Source: JAEMQF01 sp963850525 (GTDB taxonomy: Bacteria > Pseudomonadota > Gammaproteobacteria > Burkholderiales > Burkholderiaceae_C). From it: a stretch of 64,000 bases of DNA. Shown one piece after another: positions 37,711 to 46,929 of the stretch. The notes below the pieces were generated by a model. It worked only from the letters and a program-made list of their open reading frames with translations, made no database searches and was not told the DNA's origin. How positions within the stretch are numbered: position 1 is the first letter of the stretch; every line of letters begins with the position of its first letter. The stretch lies in assembly GCA_963850525.1 (NCBI GenBank), contig CAWKLQ010000008.1, forward strand, positions 62,001-126,000, in the 5' to 3' direction. The position numbers and the translations under genes are program-made.

Positions 37711-40257
37711 ATGCGACCCGCAACACAAGTGGCCGAACAAAACCCAGGGGCGCGCAGCTGGCTGAACCGGCTGATCGCGCAATGGTGGCGCAGCCAATCG
37801 GTGGCGCGGCAAGATCGTTTCGCCACGTTCGGCCCGCTGGCCTCCGTCGTCCTGTTTCTCGGCGCGATCATTCTGGCCTTCTGGTACTTGCGCAATGAAG
37901 AGTTCCAGCGTGAACAAGACTCCGTCAAGCGCGACACCGAGATTGCGCAGCAGCAAATTCGCCTGCGCCTGATCGAGAACCAGGAGCAGCTCGTGCGTAT
38001 CGCGCGCGACATCGTCACGCGCGTCATCGATCAGGTCGACTTTTTGGGCGACGCGGACATCTTCACCCAGGAACGGCCCGAGATCACGCACCTGACCTGG
38101 CTGAATGCGAATCGCACGCGCAAGGCGAGCCACGCGGCGAACAGCTTTCAGCCCGAAACCGTGCCCAGTGGTATGGAGGCCGCGGCGTCGGCGCCGCCAA
38201 CGGGTCAGGGAGGCGAAGCCGAGAGCGCTTTTGTTGCCGCAAAAAACCTGCGCCAACCTGTCTATTCGCGCTCCTTCACGAACAGCCACGGCGACGCCGT
38301 CTTCCAGGTGCACATCCCGCTGCTGGACCGGAACAGCTTTGCCGGTACGCTGGTCGCCGAATACTCCGTCGAGAGCCTGATCCGTTACTTCGTTCCTGCC
38401 GAAGTGTCGACGCGTCACGCCATCGTCGCCCTGGACGCTCAGGACCGGATCCTCGCCGGCACCGTCGTCCCGATTGCGAACAGCAAACCGGCGCGTCCGT
38501 CAATCCTCCACGAAGTTGCGCTCGCCCCCGCGGGCAATGGCCTGGTGCTGCGCGGCCAGGGTTATCGAACCTCCGCCGGGTTGATCAGCAGCACGCTGTT
38601 CTGGATCGTCGCCGCGCTGTCGGTCCTCACGGTGTGGATGCTGCTGGGCACGTGGCGCCACATGCGCAATCGTGGCCAGATGCAGCTCGCATTGCTCAAC
38701 GAAACGAATTTTCGGCGCGCCATGGAGAACTCGATGCTCACCGGCATGCGCGCCATGGACAAGGACGGCCGCATCACCTACGTGAACCCAGCGTTCTGCG
38801 CGATGACCGGGTTCTCCGAGGCGGATCTGATCGGGCGCAAACCCCCCTTCCCGTATTGGCCGCCGGAGCGTCTGGAAGAAAACACGCGCCTGCTGCAGCA
38901 GGAACTTCAGGGCCGCAGCCCGGCCGGCGGCATCGAGGTCAAGGTGCGCCGCAAAGACGGCGTGCTGTTCGACTCGCGCATGTACGTCTCGCCGCTCATC
39001 GACCCGATAGGCCAGCAGACGGGTTGGATGACGTCGATGACGAACATCACGGAAGCCAAGCGCATTCGCGACCAGCTGTCGGCCTCGCACGAGCGCTTCA
39101 CGACGGTGCTGGAGGGCCTGGACGCGGCGGTGTCGGTGCTGTCGGTGCAGCAGGGCGAACTGTTGTTCGCGAACCGTTCGTACCGCGTCTGGTTTGGTGC
39201 CGATTCGCAAGGCCACGCCTTGTTGGCCGGGGTCGAGCCGGGCCGCTCCTACCTCGCCGACATGGAAGACGCGGTCGAAAACCTGGGTGGCTTGCCGACC
39301 CGCGAGCTCACGGAAGCGGGTTCCGATTCGCGCGAGGTCCTGGTCGACCCCCTGCAAAAGTGGTTCGACGTTCGCGCACGCTACTTGCAGTGGACCGACG
39401 GCAGGCTTGCGCAGATGCTCATCGCCACCGACATCACGTCGCGCAAACACGCCGAAGTGCAGGCCGCGCAGCAGGCCGACAAGGCACAAATGACGAGCCG
39501 CCTCGTGACCATGGGCGAAATGGCGTCCTCGGTGGCGCACGAGTTGAACCAGCCGCTGACGGCGATCACGAACTACTGCAACGGCATGATTTCGCGCGTC
39601 CGGGGCAACGGGATCGAAGAAGAGGACTTGATCGCCGCGCTCGAGAAGACCTCGCGCCAGGCGCAACGCGCCGGTCAGATCATCCATCGCATCCGCGCCT
39701 TCGTGAAGCGCAGCGAGCCGCAGCGCCAGGCGGCGCAGGCGCAGAACATCATCGACGACGCGGTTGACCTGGCCGGCATCGAACTGCGCCGGCGCAACGT
39801 GACGATCCAGACCTACGTCGCGCAGCGCCTGCCCACCTTGATGGTCGATCCGATCCTGATCGAACAGGTGGTCCTCAACTTGCTGAAGAACGCCGCAGAG
39901 GCGATCGACAACGCCCAGATGCCGCCCACTCGCAGGAATATCGACTTGCGCGTGATCCCGCGGCACACGCCCGAAGACGGCGGCGTCATCGAATTCAGCG
40001 TGACCGACATGGGGCCCGGGCTGCGCGACGAGGTGATCGCACGCCTGTACGAAGCCTTCTTCTCGACCAAGGCCGATGGCCTGGGCATCGGCCTGAGCCT
40101 GTGCCGCACCATCGTGGAGAGCCACCGAGGGCGGATTCGAGCGCAGAACCTCTACAATGGAAACGTCACGGTGGGTTGCCGGTTTTCCTTCACGCTGCCC
40201 GTCGAGACGCCCCGCAGCGAGACCCCCACCACACCCAAACCGGCAGTCATTCCATGA
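37711..40257 (+). CDS. Membrane sensor histidine kinase with two PAS domains (FixL/DctB-like)
   Basis: 848 aa. TM1 ~41-60 and TM2 ~291-312 enclose a ~230-residue periplasmic sensor region; two PAS domains follow (~330-455 with ITYVNPAFCAMTGF, and ~465-580), then HisKA with phospho-acceptor H610 (SSVAHELNQPLTAIT), N-box (NLLKNAAEAI) and G-boxes (DMGPGL, GLGIGLSL). The stop overlaps the start of the response regulator gene as ATGA. It is divergent from aceE; a role in controlling pyruvate dehydrogenase or redox metabolism is an inference from position only. Signal unknown. Confidence 0.92.
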   Translation: MRPATQVAEQNPGARSWLNRLIAQWWRSQSVARQDRFATFGPLASVVLFLGAIILAFWYLRNEEFQREQDSVKRDTEIAQQQIRLRLIENQEQLVRIARDIVTRVIDQVDFLGDADIFTQERPEITHLTWLNANRTRKASHAANSFQPETVPSGMEAAASAPPTGQGGEAESAFVAAKNLRQPVYSRSFTNSHGDAVFQVHIPLLDRNSFAGTLVAEYSVESLIRYFVPAEVSTRHAIVALDAQDRILAGTVVPIANSKPARPSILHEVALAPAGNGLVLRGQGYRTSAGLISSTLFWIVAALSVLTVWMLLGTWRHMRNRGQMQLALLNETNFRRAMENSMLTGMRAMDKDGRITYVNPAFCAMTGFSEADLIGRKPPFPYWPPERLEENTRLLQQELQGRSPAGGIEVKVRRKDGVLFDSRMYVSPLIDPIGQQTGWMTSMTNITEAKRIRDQLSASHERFTTVLEGLDAAVSVLSVQQGELLFANRSYRVWFGADSQGHALLAGVEPGRSYLADMEDAVENLGGLPTRELTEAGSDSREVLVDPLQKWFDVRARYLQWTDGRLAQMLIATDITSRKHAEVQAAQQADKAQMTSRLVTMGEMASSVAHELNQPLTAITNYCNGMISRVRGNGIEEEDLIAALEKTSRQAQRAGQIIHRIRAFVKRSEPQRQAAQAQNIIDDAVDLAGIELRRRNVTIQTYVAQRLPTLMVDPILIEQVVLNLLKNAAEAIDNAQMPPTRRNIDLRVIPRHTPEDGGVIEFSVTDMGPGLRDEVIARLYEAFFSTKADGLGIGLSLCRTIVESHRGRIRAQNLYNGNVTVGCRFSFTLPVETPRSETPTTPKPAVIP

Positions 40258-40877
40258 GCCTGATTCCAAAAAAGGGGACGGTCTATGTCGTCGACGACGA
40301 TGAAGCCGTCCGGGACTCCCTGCAGTGGCTTTTAGAGGGCAAGGACTACCGGGTCAAGTGCTTCGACTCCGCAGAGTCTTTCCTGTCGCGCTTCGATCCG
40401 CGTGAAGTCGCGTGCCTGATCGCCGACATCCGCATGGACGGCATGAGCGGCCTGGAACTGCAAGACCGCCTCATGGAGCGCCGCTCGCCGCTGCCCATCG
40501 TCTTCATCACCGGGCACGGCGACGTGCCGATGGCGGTGACGACGATGAAAAAAGGCGCGATGGATTTCATCGAAAAGCCCTTCAAGGAAGACGAACTGCT
40601 GGGCCTCGTGGAAGGCATGCTGGAGCAGGCGCGCGCCGCGTTCTCGCAGCACCAGGAAGCGGCGAGTCGCGACGCGCTGCTGTCGCGCCTGACGACACGC
40701 GAGGCACAGGTGCTGGAGCGCATCGTCGCGGGGCGCTTGAACAAGCAGATTGCCGACGACCTGGGCATCAGCATCAAGACCGTCGAAGCGCACCGCGCGA
40801 ACATCATGGAAAAGCTCAACGCGAACACGGTCGCCGATTTGCTGAAGATCGCGCTGGGCGCGCAGACCAAGGTCTGA
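40254..40877 (+). CDS. Response regulator, FixJ/NarL-type with LuxR helix-turn-helix
   Basis: 207 aa. Receiver domain with acidic pocket (VVDDDEA) and phospho-acceptor D58 (LIADIRMDGMSG), switch Thr (FITGHGDVPMAV) and Lys (EKPFKED); output LuxR/GerE HTH from ~140 (LTTREAQVLERIVAG...SIKTVEAHRANIMEKL). It is the cognate partner of the kinase it overlaps by 4 bases. DNA targets unknown; the divergent aceE promoter is the nearest candidate. A hairpin terminator follows at 40911. Confidence 0.94.
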   Translation: MSLIPKKGTVYVVDDDEAVRDSLQWLLEGKDYRVKCFDSAESFLSRFDPREVACLIADIRMDGMSGLELQDRLMERRSPLPIVFITGHGDVPMAVTTMKKGAMDFIEKPFKEDELLGLVEGMLEQARAAFSQHQEAASRDALLSRLTTREAQVLERIVAGRLNKQIADDLGISIKTVEAHRANIMEKLNANTVADLLKIALGAQTKV

Positions 40878-40910
40878 TGCTGCCGCCTGCGCGCACCCTG
40901 TGTCCACGGG

Positions 40911-40940
40911 AAGGCCGCTCGTGCAGCGGCCTTCTGCATT
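40911..40940 (+). terminator. Intrinsic terminator after the two-component genes
   Basis: A perfect 9-bp stem AAGGCCGCT / AGCGGCCTT (40911-40919, 40925-40933) with a 5-base loop and a partial T-tract (CTGCATTT). It lies between the response regulator stop and the folD start, and should separate the two units. Confidence 0.65.
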
Positions 40941-40953
40941 TGAGAATTCAGCC

Positions 40954-41826
40954 ATGACCGCACAAGTCATCGACGGCACCGCGCTCGCGCGCGAGATCCG
41001 GGCCGACGTGGCCCGTCGGGCGCAGGCGTTGGCGCAACGCGGAGCCAAGCCCGGACTGGCGGTGATCCTCGTCGGCGACGATCCGGCGAGCCAGGTCTAT
41101 GTGCGCAACAAGGTCAAGGCGTGTGTCGAAGCCGGCCTGCACTCGGTGTTCGAAAAGTTCGACGCGACGCTGAGCCAGCGCGAACTGCTTGCGCGCATCG
41201 AAGCGCTGAATTCCGACCCCACGGTGCACGGCATCCTCGTGCAAATGCCATTGCCCAAGCACATCGACGCGCACACCGTGATCGCGACGATTGCCACGGC
41301 GAAAGACGTCGACGGGTTCTCCGTGCTCAGCGCCGGCGAGCTCGCCAGTGGTCTGCCCGGCTTTCGCCCCTGCACGCCTTACGGCTGCATGAAGTTGATT
41401 GAAAGTACCGGGACTGCACTGCGCGGCAAACACGCTGTCGTGATTGGCCGCAGCAACACGGTGGGCAAGCCGATGGCGCTGATGCTGTTGCAGGCCCACG
41501 CCACGGTCACCGTGTGTCACAGCGCGACGCCCGATTTGGGCCGATTCACGCGCCAGGCTGACGTGCTGGTGGCGGCCGTGGGTCGGCGCAATACGGTCGT
41601 GGCCGACATGGTGAAGCCAGGCGCGATCGTCATCGATGTGGGAATGAACCGCACGGAAGCCGGCAAGCTGTGCGGCGACGTCGACTTTGCCGGCGTCGCC
41701 CAGGTGGCCGCCGCAATCACGCCGGTTCCCGGTGGCGTGGGGCCAATGACGATCGCGATGCTGCTCGTCAACACGCTGGACGCCGCAGAGCGCCAATTCG
41801 GCACTTCCGCCGCAATTTCGCATTGA
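40954..41826 (+). CDS. folD: Bifunctional methylenetetrahydrofolate dehydrogenase / cyclohydrolase
   Basis: 290 aa. Active-site YVRNK (Y49, K53), QMPLP, DVDGFS, the dinucleotide site VIGRSNTVGKPMA, and TPVPGGVGPMT near the end are all present. It interconverts 5,10-methylene-, 5,10-methenyl- and 10-formyl-tetrahydrofolate using NADP. Follows the terminator at 40911; the linkage with the sensor kinase pair and aceEF is, to my knowledge, common in Burkholderiales. Confidence 0.97.
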   Translation: MTAQVIDGTALAREIRADVARRAQALAQRGAKPGLAVILVGDDPASQVYVRNKVKACVEAGLHSVFEKFDATLSQRELLARIEALNSDPTVHGILVQMPLPKHIDAHTVIATIATAKDVDGFSVLSAGELASGLPGFRPCTPYGCMKLIESTGTALRGKHAVVIGRSNTVGKPMALMLLQAHATVTVCHSATPDLGRFTRQADVLVAAVGRRNTVVADMVKPGAIVIDVGMNRTEAGKLCGDVDFAGVAQVAAAITPVPGGVGPMTIAMLLVNTLDAAERQFGTSAAISH

Positions 41827-41882
41827 GCGGGCAGCCCGGGTGCGCTAGATTCGCCCCCATGCTCACGACACCGGAGCTTCGC

Positions 41883-42539
41883 ATGACCACTGCCTGCCCT
41901 CGTCGCCAGACCCCTTTGGCCCTTTTTGCTGCGTGTCTGCCGCTTGCCGCTGCATTGATGGTCGGCGAGGCCCAGGCGCAGTACAAAGTCGTCGGGCCGG
42001 ACGGCAAGATCACCTACACCGACCGCCCCACGCCCGCCGAAGGCAAGATCACGACGCTGGGCGCGCGTGGCAACGCGGGCGCCTACGAGGCAGCGCCGTT
42101 GCCTGCCGAATTGCGCCAAGTCGCGTCACGCTATCCGGTGACTTTGTACGTGACGGCCAGCGCCTGCGCTCCCTGCGACGCGGCGCGCCAGCTGCTGCGC
42201 CAGCGCGGCATTCCTCACAGCGAAAAGGTGATCGCGACACCCGAAGACGCTGAAGCTTTCGAGCGCCTCACCGGTGGCCGCGATGCGCCGACGCTGACCC
42301 TGGGCGCGCAAACCATGCGCGGGCTCACCGCGGACCTGTGGAATTCCTACCTCGACGCCGCAGGCTACCCGCGCGAATCGCGGCTGCCCGCGAACTACCG
42401 CAACCCGGATCCGACACCGCTCACCAAGCCGCGCGAAGCCAGCGTCGCGCGCGCCCAGCCCCCGGCGGCCCCTGCCCCTGCTGCGGAACCCGAGGTGCTT
42501 GCCCCACCCGCCCCGGGTGCAGGGTCGATCAAGTTCTGA
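41883..42539 (+). CDS. Exported DUF4124 - glutaredoxin-like protein
   Basis: 218 aa from the ATG at 41883, which has GGAG at the right distance (an upstream ATG at 41859 lacks one). Signal peptide with probable cleavage after AQA (residue 32). Residues 33-60 (YKVVGPDGKITYTDRPT) match the DUF4124 pattern found in periplasmic betaproteobacterial proteins; residues ~85-150 form a glutaredoxin-like fold with CAPC at 95-98. The C-terminus is Pro/Ala-rich. Probably a periplasmic thiol protein; partner unknown. Its end overlaps the convergent MFS gene by 11 bases. Confidence 0.85.
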   Translation: MTTACPRRQTPLALFAACLPLAAALMVGEAQAQYKVVGPDGKITYTDRPTPAEGKITTLGARGNAGAYEAAPLPAELRQVASRYPVTLYVTASACAPCDAARQLLRQRGIPHSEKVIATPEDAEAFERLTGGRDAPTLTLGAQTMRGLTADLWNSYLDAAGYPRESRLPANYRNPDPTPLTKPREASVARAQPPAAPAPAAEPEVLAPPAPGAGSIKF

Positions 42540-43761
42540 TCGCGTCGGCGCGCGTCACCGTGCGGCCCACGGCGTGCGCCTGGGTGCTGCCCAGCGCCAC
42601 CAGCGCGCCCATCACCCAGAACAGCGACGCCGCACCCACCGCGGCACCAGCCACGCCGAACAACAAAGGCATCGCGGCGCTGGCCAGGCCGATCGTCATG
42701 GTGCGCAGCGCAATCGCCTCGCCATGGCGCTGCTGCGGAGTCAATTGGTGCAAGGTGCTCAGAATCATCGGCTGCACCGTGCCCAGCGCGAAACCCAGCA
42801 AAGCGGCGCACAGGCCCATCAACCACGCGGTGTGCACGAATGGGTAGACAGCCAATACGAGCCCGGTGCACAGCATCGCGATCACCAGGACCTTGGCTTC
42901 CGGCAGGTGGTGCGCGAGCAGCGGGATCAGCAAACGCACGAGCGTCACCGCCGCGGCGAAGGCGCCGAGGATGAGGCCGATCGCCGACGCGCTGAAGTCG
43001 CGCTCGTGGCCGAGGATGGGAACGACAAAGGCGTGCACGTCCCAACTCGTCGAGAGCAGCAGGTTCACGAACAACAAGCGGCGCACGCCCGGTACGCGCA
43101 ACAAGTCCCATGCGTTGGGTTTGATTTGCACCGCAGCGTCGGGCCGGCGCGGCTCTTTCGCGATCCAGCGTGCCGACACGAGCCCAAGCAGAGGGATCAC
43201 AGTGAGCAGCAGATACGCCCAGCGCAGACCCGCCCAATCCATCATCACGCCGGCGAGCACCGGCCCCACCACGTTGGCGATGGCCGGCGCGATGCCGAGC
43301 CAGCTGAATACCCTTTTCAGCTCGGTGCTGCCCGTCGCGCTGCGGCCGGCGGTGCGTTGAATGCAGATCAGTCCGTAGGTCGCGCCTGCGCCGGTCAGCA
43401 CCGCGCAGGCGCACAGCATGGCGAATTGCGCAGCGGGAAACCAGGTCGATGCGGCGGCCAGCGCGCCGCCGGCCATCGTGAGCAAAACCGACAGGCGCAT
43501 CGGCGCGTGATAACCACGCCGATCGGCGTGGCGCCCTGCCGGGAAGGCGATGAGCATGGGCGCGACAGCGAACAGACCCAGCAGCACGCCCACCGCCCAC
43601 GTGGCATGGCCTTCTCGCAATACTTGCAGTGGCGCGGCCAGACGCACACCCGTCATGCATGAATGCAGGCACACCTGGCCCACGATCAGGGCCCAGAGAA
43701 CGTGAGCTTGCGACGCATGCGGCGCCGCGGCGCCAACACCCTGCGGCGCTGACTCAGGCAT
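42529..43761 (-). CDS. Major facilitator superfamily transporter
   Basis: 410 aa, about 12 hydrophobic segments. The MFS motif between TM2 and TM3 is recognisable (GRHADRRGY). Substrate cannot be predicted; the pattern is that of drug/metabolite exporters of the MFS. Its ATG lies inside the last codons of rmuC (8-base overlap), so the two are probably co-translated. Confidence 0.88.
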   Translation of the reverse strand: MPESAPQGVGAAAPHASQAHVLWALIVGQVCLHSCMTGVRLAAPLQVLREGHATWAVGVLLGLFAVAPMLIAFPAGRHADRRGYHAPMRLSVLLTMAGGALAAASTWFPAAQFAMLCACAVLTGAGATYGLICIQRTAGRSATGSTELKRVFSWLGIAPAIANVVGPVLAGVMMDWAGLRWAYLLLTVIPLLGLVSARWIAKEPRRPDAAVQIKPNAWDLLRVPGVRRLLFVNLLLSTSWDVHAFVVPILGHERDFSASAIGLILGAFAAAVTLVRLLIPLLAHHLPEAKVLVIAMLCTGLVLAVYPFVHTAWLMGLCAALLGFALGTVQPMILSTLHQLTPQQRHGEAIALRTMTIGLASAAMPLLFGVAGAAVGAASLFWVMGALVALGSTQAHAVGRTVTRADAIRT

Positions 43762-45223
43762 TCTCGTCGTCGGTCAACTCGGCCTGCAACCCGGGCAGCA
43801 GCTCCTCGGTGCGCGATTCAGACAATCCTTCCACCGACTTGAGTCGGCGCGCCATCGCGTTCGTCCGGGTTTGCGCGAGGTCGATCGTGCTGCTCGCCTC
43901 GTCGAGTTTGCGCTTCGTCTTGGCGAGCACTTCACCGAACTTGGCGAACTCGGTCTTCACCGCGCCGAGCACCTCCCAGACCTCGGCGCTGCGCTGCTCG
44001 AGCGCGAGCGTGCGAAAGCCCATTTGCAGGCTGCTCAACGTGGCCAGCAAGGTCGTCGGCCCGACCAGCATGACGCGGAATTCGCGCTGCAACGCCTCCA
44101 TCAGGCCGGGCCGGCGCAAGGCCTCGGCGTACAGGCCCTCGGTGGGCAGGAACAACATCGCGAACTCCGTCGTGTGCGGCGGCGCGACGTACTTCTCGCG
44201 GATCGTGCGCGCTTCCAGGCGCAGCCGTTGCTCGACGGCGCGGCCTGCGGCTTCGGCGCCGGGCGCGTCGGCGCGTTCCAGCGCGTCGACGAGGCGCTCG
44301 TAGTCTTCGCGCGGAAACTTCGCGTCGATCGGCAGCCACAGCGGCAAGTTGTCGTCGCGCCGGCCCGGCAGCTTGATCGCGAATTCAACACGCGCACCGC
44401 TGCCCGGCACCGTCTCCACATTTCGTGCGTACTGCTCGGGCGTGAACACCTGCTCTAACAGGCCGGCGAGCTGGACTTCACCAAAAATGCCGCGCGTCTT
44501 GACGTTGTTCAGCACGCGGTTCAACGAGCCCACGTCCTTCGCCAAGAGTTGCATTTCGCCCAAACCCCGGTGCACTTGCTCGAGCCTGTCGGCAACCTGC
44601 TTGAAGCTCTCGCCCAGCCGGTGTTCGAGTGTGGCGTGCAGCTTTTCGTCGACAGTGGCGCGCATCTGCTCGAGCTTTTGCTCGTTGCCGGTTTGCAGCG
44701 CCGCCAAGCGTTGCTCGACGGTGGCGCGCACTTCGGCCAGGGCGCGCTCGTTGGCCAGCGCCACGACGCGCAATTGTTCGTTCAGCACTTCGCCAAAGCG
44801 CAACAGCGTCTGCGCAGTCGACTCGCCATGGCGCCGCAACGCGGCGTCTTGCGCCTCGCGCCCAGCAACGCCTTGCTGCAGAAACGTCGTTGACGCCGCC
44901 TGGAGGCCTTGCAGTACCGCCTGCTGCGTGGCCGCAAGCTGGGTGCGAAACGAATCGATCTGTTCGTTTTGCGTGCGCGCCACGTCGCCTTGCTGATTCA
45001 GCAAGGTCTGCTGGAAGACACCGAGCGTTGCGCCAAGATCCTGGCGCGTCGCCTGCGCACTGCGCGTCACTTCGTCGCGCAGTTCGCGCTCCAGGTGCTG
45101 CGCTGTCGCGCGGAATTCGCTGCGGATTTGCTCGTGCGGGCTGTCGCGCCGCAGAATCAACCACAACAAAAGCATCGCGTTGACGAGCGTCACGCCGACC
45201 AGGGCCCACAGCACCAGATTCAT
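43754..45223 (-). CDS. rmuC: DNA recombination protein RmuC
   Basis: 489 aa. N-terminal membrane helix (~3-23), a long coiled coil (~30-220), then the conserved RmuC nuclease-like core (GIFGEVQLAGLLEQVF, LPIDAKFPREDYERL, FLPTEGLYAEAL, GPTTLLATL). RmuC limits inversion at short inverted repeats; the family shares features with restriction-endonuclease-like folds. Overlaps the MFS gene; 70 bases after the acyl-CoA ligase gene. Confidence 0.94.
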   Translation of the reverse strand: MNLVLWALVGVTLVNAMLLLWLILRRDSPHEQIRSEFRATAQHLERELRDEVTRSAQATRQDLGATLGVFQQTLLNQQGDVARTQNEQIDSFRTQLAATQQAVLQGLQAASTTFLQQGVAGREAQDAALRRHGESTAQTLLRFGEVLNEQLRVVALANERALAEVRATVEQRLAALQTGNEQKLEQMRATVDEKLHATLEHRLGESFKQVADRLEQVHRGLGEMQLLAKDVGSLNRVLNNVKTRGIFGEVQLAGLLEQVFTPEQYARNVETVPGSGARVEFAIKLPGRRDDNLPLWLPIDAKFPREDYERLVDALERADAPGAEAAGRAVEQRLRLEARTIREKYVAPPHTTEFAMLFLPTEGLYAEALRRPGLMEALQREFRVMLVGPTTLLATLSSLQMGFRTLALEQRSAEVWEVLGAVKTEFAKFGEVLAKTKRKLDEASSTIDLAQTRTNAMARRLKSVEGLSESRTEELLPGLQAELTDDENA

Positions 45224-45293
45224 CGAGCCATTGTCGCAGCCCGGTTTGCCTCGCCGCGGGCCTGGCGCAAAACCGCCCCGGCTTCCCGCCCAA

Positions 45294-46841
45294 TCAGACG
45301 ATGCGCGTCGCCTTGCCCACCCAGTAGCGGTCGCGCAACCCCTTCTTGTAGAGCTTGCCGGTGGGCAGGCGCGGCAAGGCCGGATCGAACTCGATGCTTC
45401 GGGGGCACTTGAGCTTGGCCAGGTGCTGCTGGCAGTAGGCAGTCAGTTCGGCCTCCAGCGCCGGCCCGGCGTCGTGACCGGGCATGAGTTGCACGACGGC
45501 CTTCACCTCCTCGCCCAGGTCCTCGTTGGGAACGCCGAACACCGCCGCGTCGGCGACCTTGGGGTGCGTCACGAGCAGGTTTTCGCACTCCTGCGGGTAG
45601 ATGTTCACGCCGCCGGAGATGATCATGAAGGTCGAGCGATCTGTGAGGTAGAGAAAGCCGTCGTCGTCGACGTAGCCCACGTCGCCCACCGTCGTCATGC
45701 TGCCGTCGGCCGAGCGGCTCCGCGCGGTGCGCTGCGGATCATTGAAGTATTCGAACGGTGTCGCCGTCTTGAACCAGATCTCGCCGGGCACGCCCTTTGG
45801 CGCAGGCTGCATCTGCTCGTCCAGGATGTGCATGTCGCCGAGCATCACCTTGCCCACCGTGCCGCGATGCGCGAGCCACTCGCGGCTGTCGCACGCGGTG
45901 AAACCCAGGCCTTCGGTCGCGCCGTAGTACTCGTGGATGATCGGCCCCCACCAGTCGATCATGCGCTCCTTGATTTGCACCGGGCAGGGCGCGGCCGCGT
46001 GAATCGCGACTTCCAGCGACGACAGGTCGTAACGCCCGCGCACTGCGTCGGGCAGTTTGAGCAGACGGTTCAGCATCGTCGGCACAAGCTGGCTGTGGGT
46101 GACACGGTACTTCTCGATCAGGGCCAGATACTGCTCGGGATCGAAATGCTCCATCACGACCGCAGTGCCGCCGATGCGCACGCACAGCGACACCGCCGCC
46201 TGCGGCGCCGAGTGGTACAGCGGCGCGGGCGACAGATAGACCATGCCTTCGCGATAGCGCCACAGCTTGGACAGGAAGTGAAACAGCGGCAGCGGTTCGC
46301 GCGGCGGGCTGTCGGGCAGCGGGCGCAATACGCCCTTGGGCCGGCCCGTCGTCCCCGACGAATACAACATCGGCGTGCCGAGCCATTCGTCGGCGATGGG
46401 CGTCGTCGGAAACGCTGCGCACGCCTCGTCCAGATTCACAAACGTCGCGTCGCTCGGCGCATCGACGATCAGCGCGACGCGCACCTTGGGGCACAGCGCG
46501 AGCGCCTGCGCAGCGATGTCGCGCTTGGCACGCGACGTGATCAAGACCTGCGCGTCGCTGTTGTCGACGATGTAGGCCAGCTCCTGCGCAGTCAGGAAAG
46601 AATTGATGCACGTGCAGTACAGACCGCTGCGCTCGCCCGCCGCGTTGGCGACGATGTAGTGCCGATTGTTCTCCATGAACACGCTGTAGTGGTCACGCTG
46701 TCGCAAACCGTGGGAGCGCAGCAGATGCGCCAGCTGGTTGCTGCGCGCGTCCAGTTCGCGATAAGGAGTCACCGCGCCGTCGCTGGCCATGATGAAGGCC
46801 GGACGCTCGGGGTGGCGCTCTGCGTGAATTGCCGGGTACAT
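45294..46841 (-). CDS. Acyl-CoA synthetase (AMP-forming, ANL superfamily)
   Basis: 515 aa from the ATG at 46841 (AGGAG upstream). Signature YSSGTTGRPKG at ~160, the YGATEG motif (A5), VGDVGYVDDDGF (A7/A8) and the C-terminal lysine region LPTGKLYKKGLRDRYW are complete. It activates a carboxylic acid as an adenylate and transfers it to CoA; the closest pattern is medium/aryl acyl-CoA ligases of the CaiC/FadD13-like group. Substrate unknown. Divergent from the metallo-beta-lactamase-fold gene. Confidence 0.9.
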   Translation of the reverse strand: MYPAIHAERHPERPAFIMASDGAVTPYRELDARSNQLAHLLRSHGLRQRDHYSVFMENNRHYIVANAAGERSGLYCTCINSFLTAQELAYIVDNSDAQVLITSRAKRDIAAQALALCPKVRVALIVDAPSDATFVNLDEACAAFPTTPIADEWLGTPMLYSSGTTGRPKGVLRPLPDSPPREPLPLFHFLSKLWRYREGMVYLSPAPLYHSAPQAAVSLCVRIGGTAVVMEHFDPEQYLALIEKYRVTHSQLVPTMLNRLLKLPDAVRGRYDLSSLEVAIHAAAPCPVQIKERMIDWWGPIIHEYYGATEGLGFTACDSREWLAHRGTVGKVMLGDMHILDEQMQPAPKGVPGEIWFKTATPFEYFNDPQRTARSRSADGSMTTVGDVGYVDDDGFLYLTDRSTFMIISGGVNIYPQECENLLVTHPKVADAAVFGVPNEDLGEEVKAVVQLMPGHDAGPALEAELTAYCQQHLAKLKCPRSIEFDPALPRLPTGKLYKKGLRDRYWVGKATRIV

Positions 46842-46929
46842 CGGGTCTCCTGCTGGGCTGCGGCGCCGCACCGCAATGCAAACGACAATGTAGCCCCCCT
46901 GCCGACCCGCAGCCACGCTGGAATCCCCA

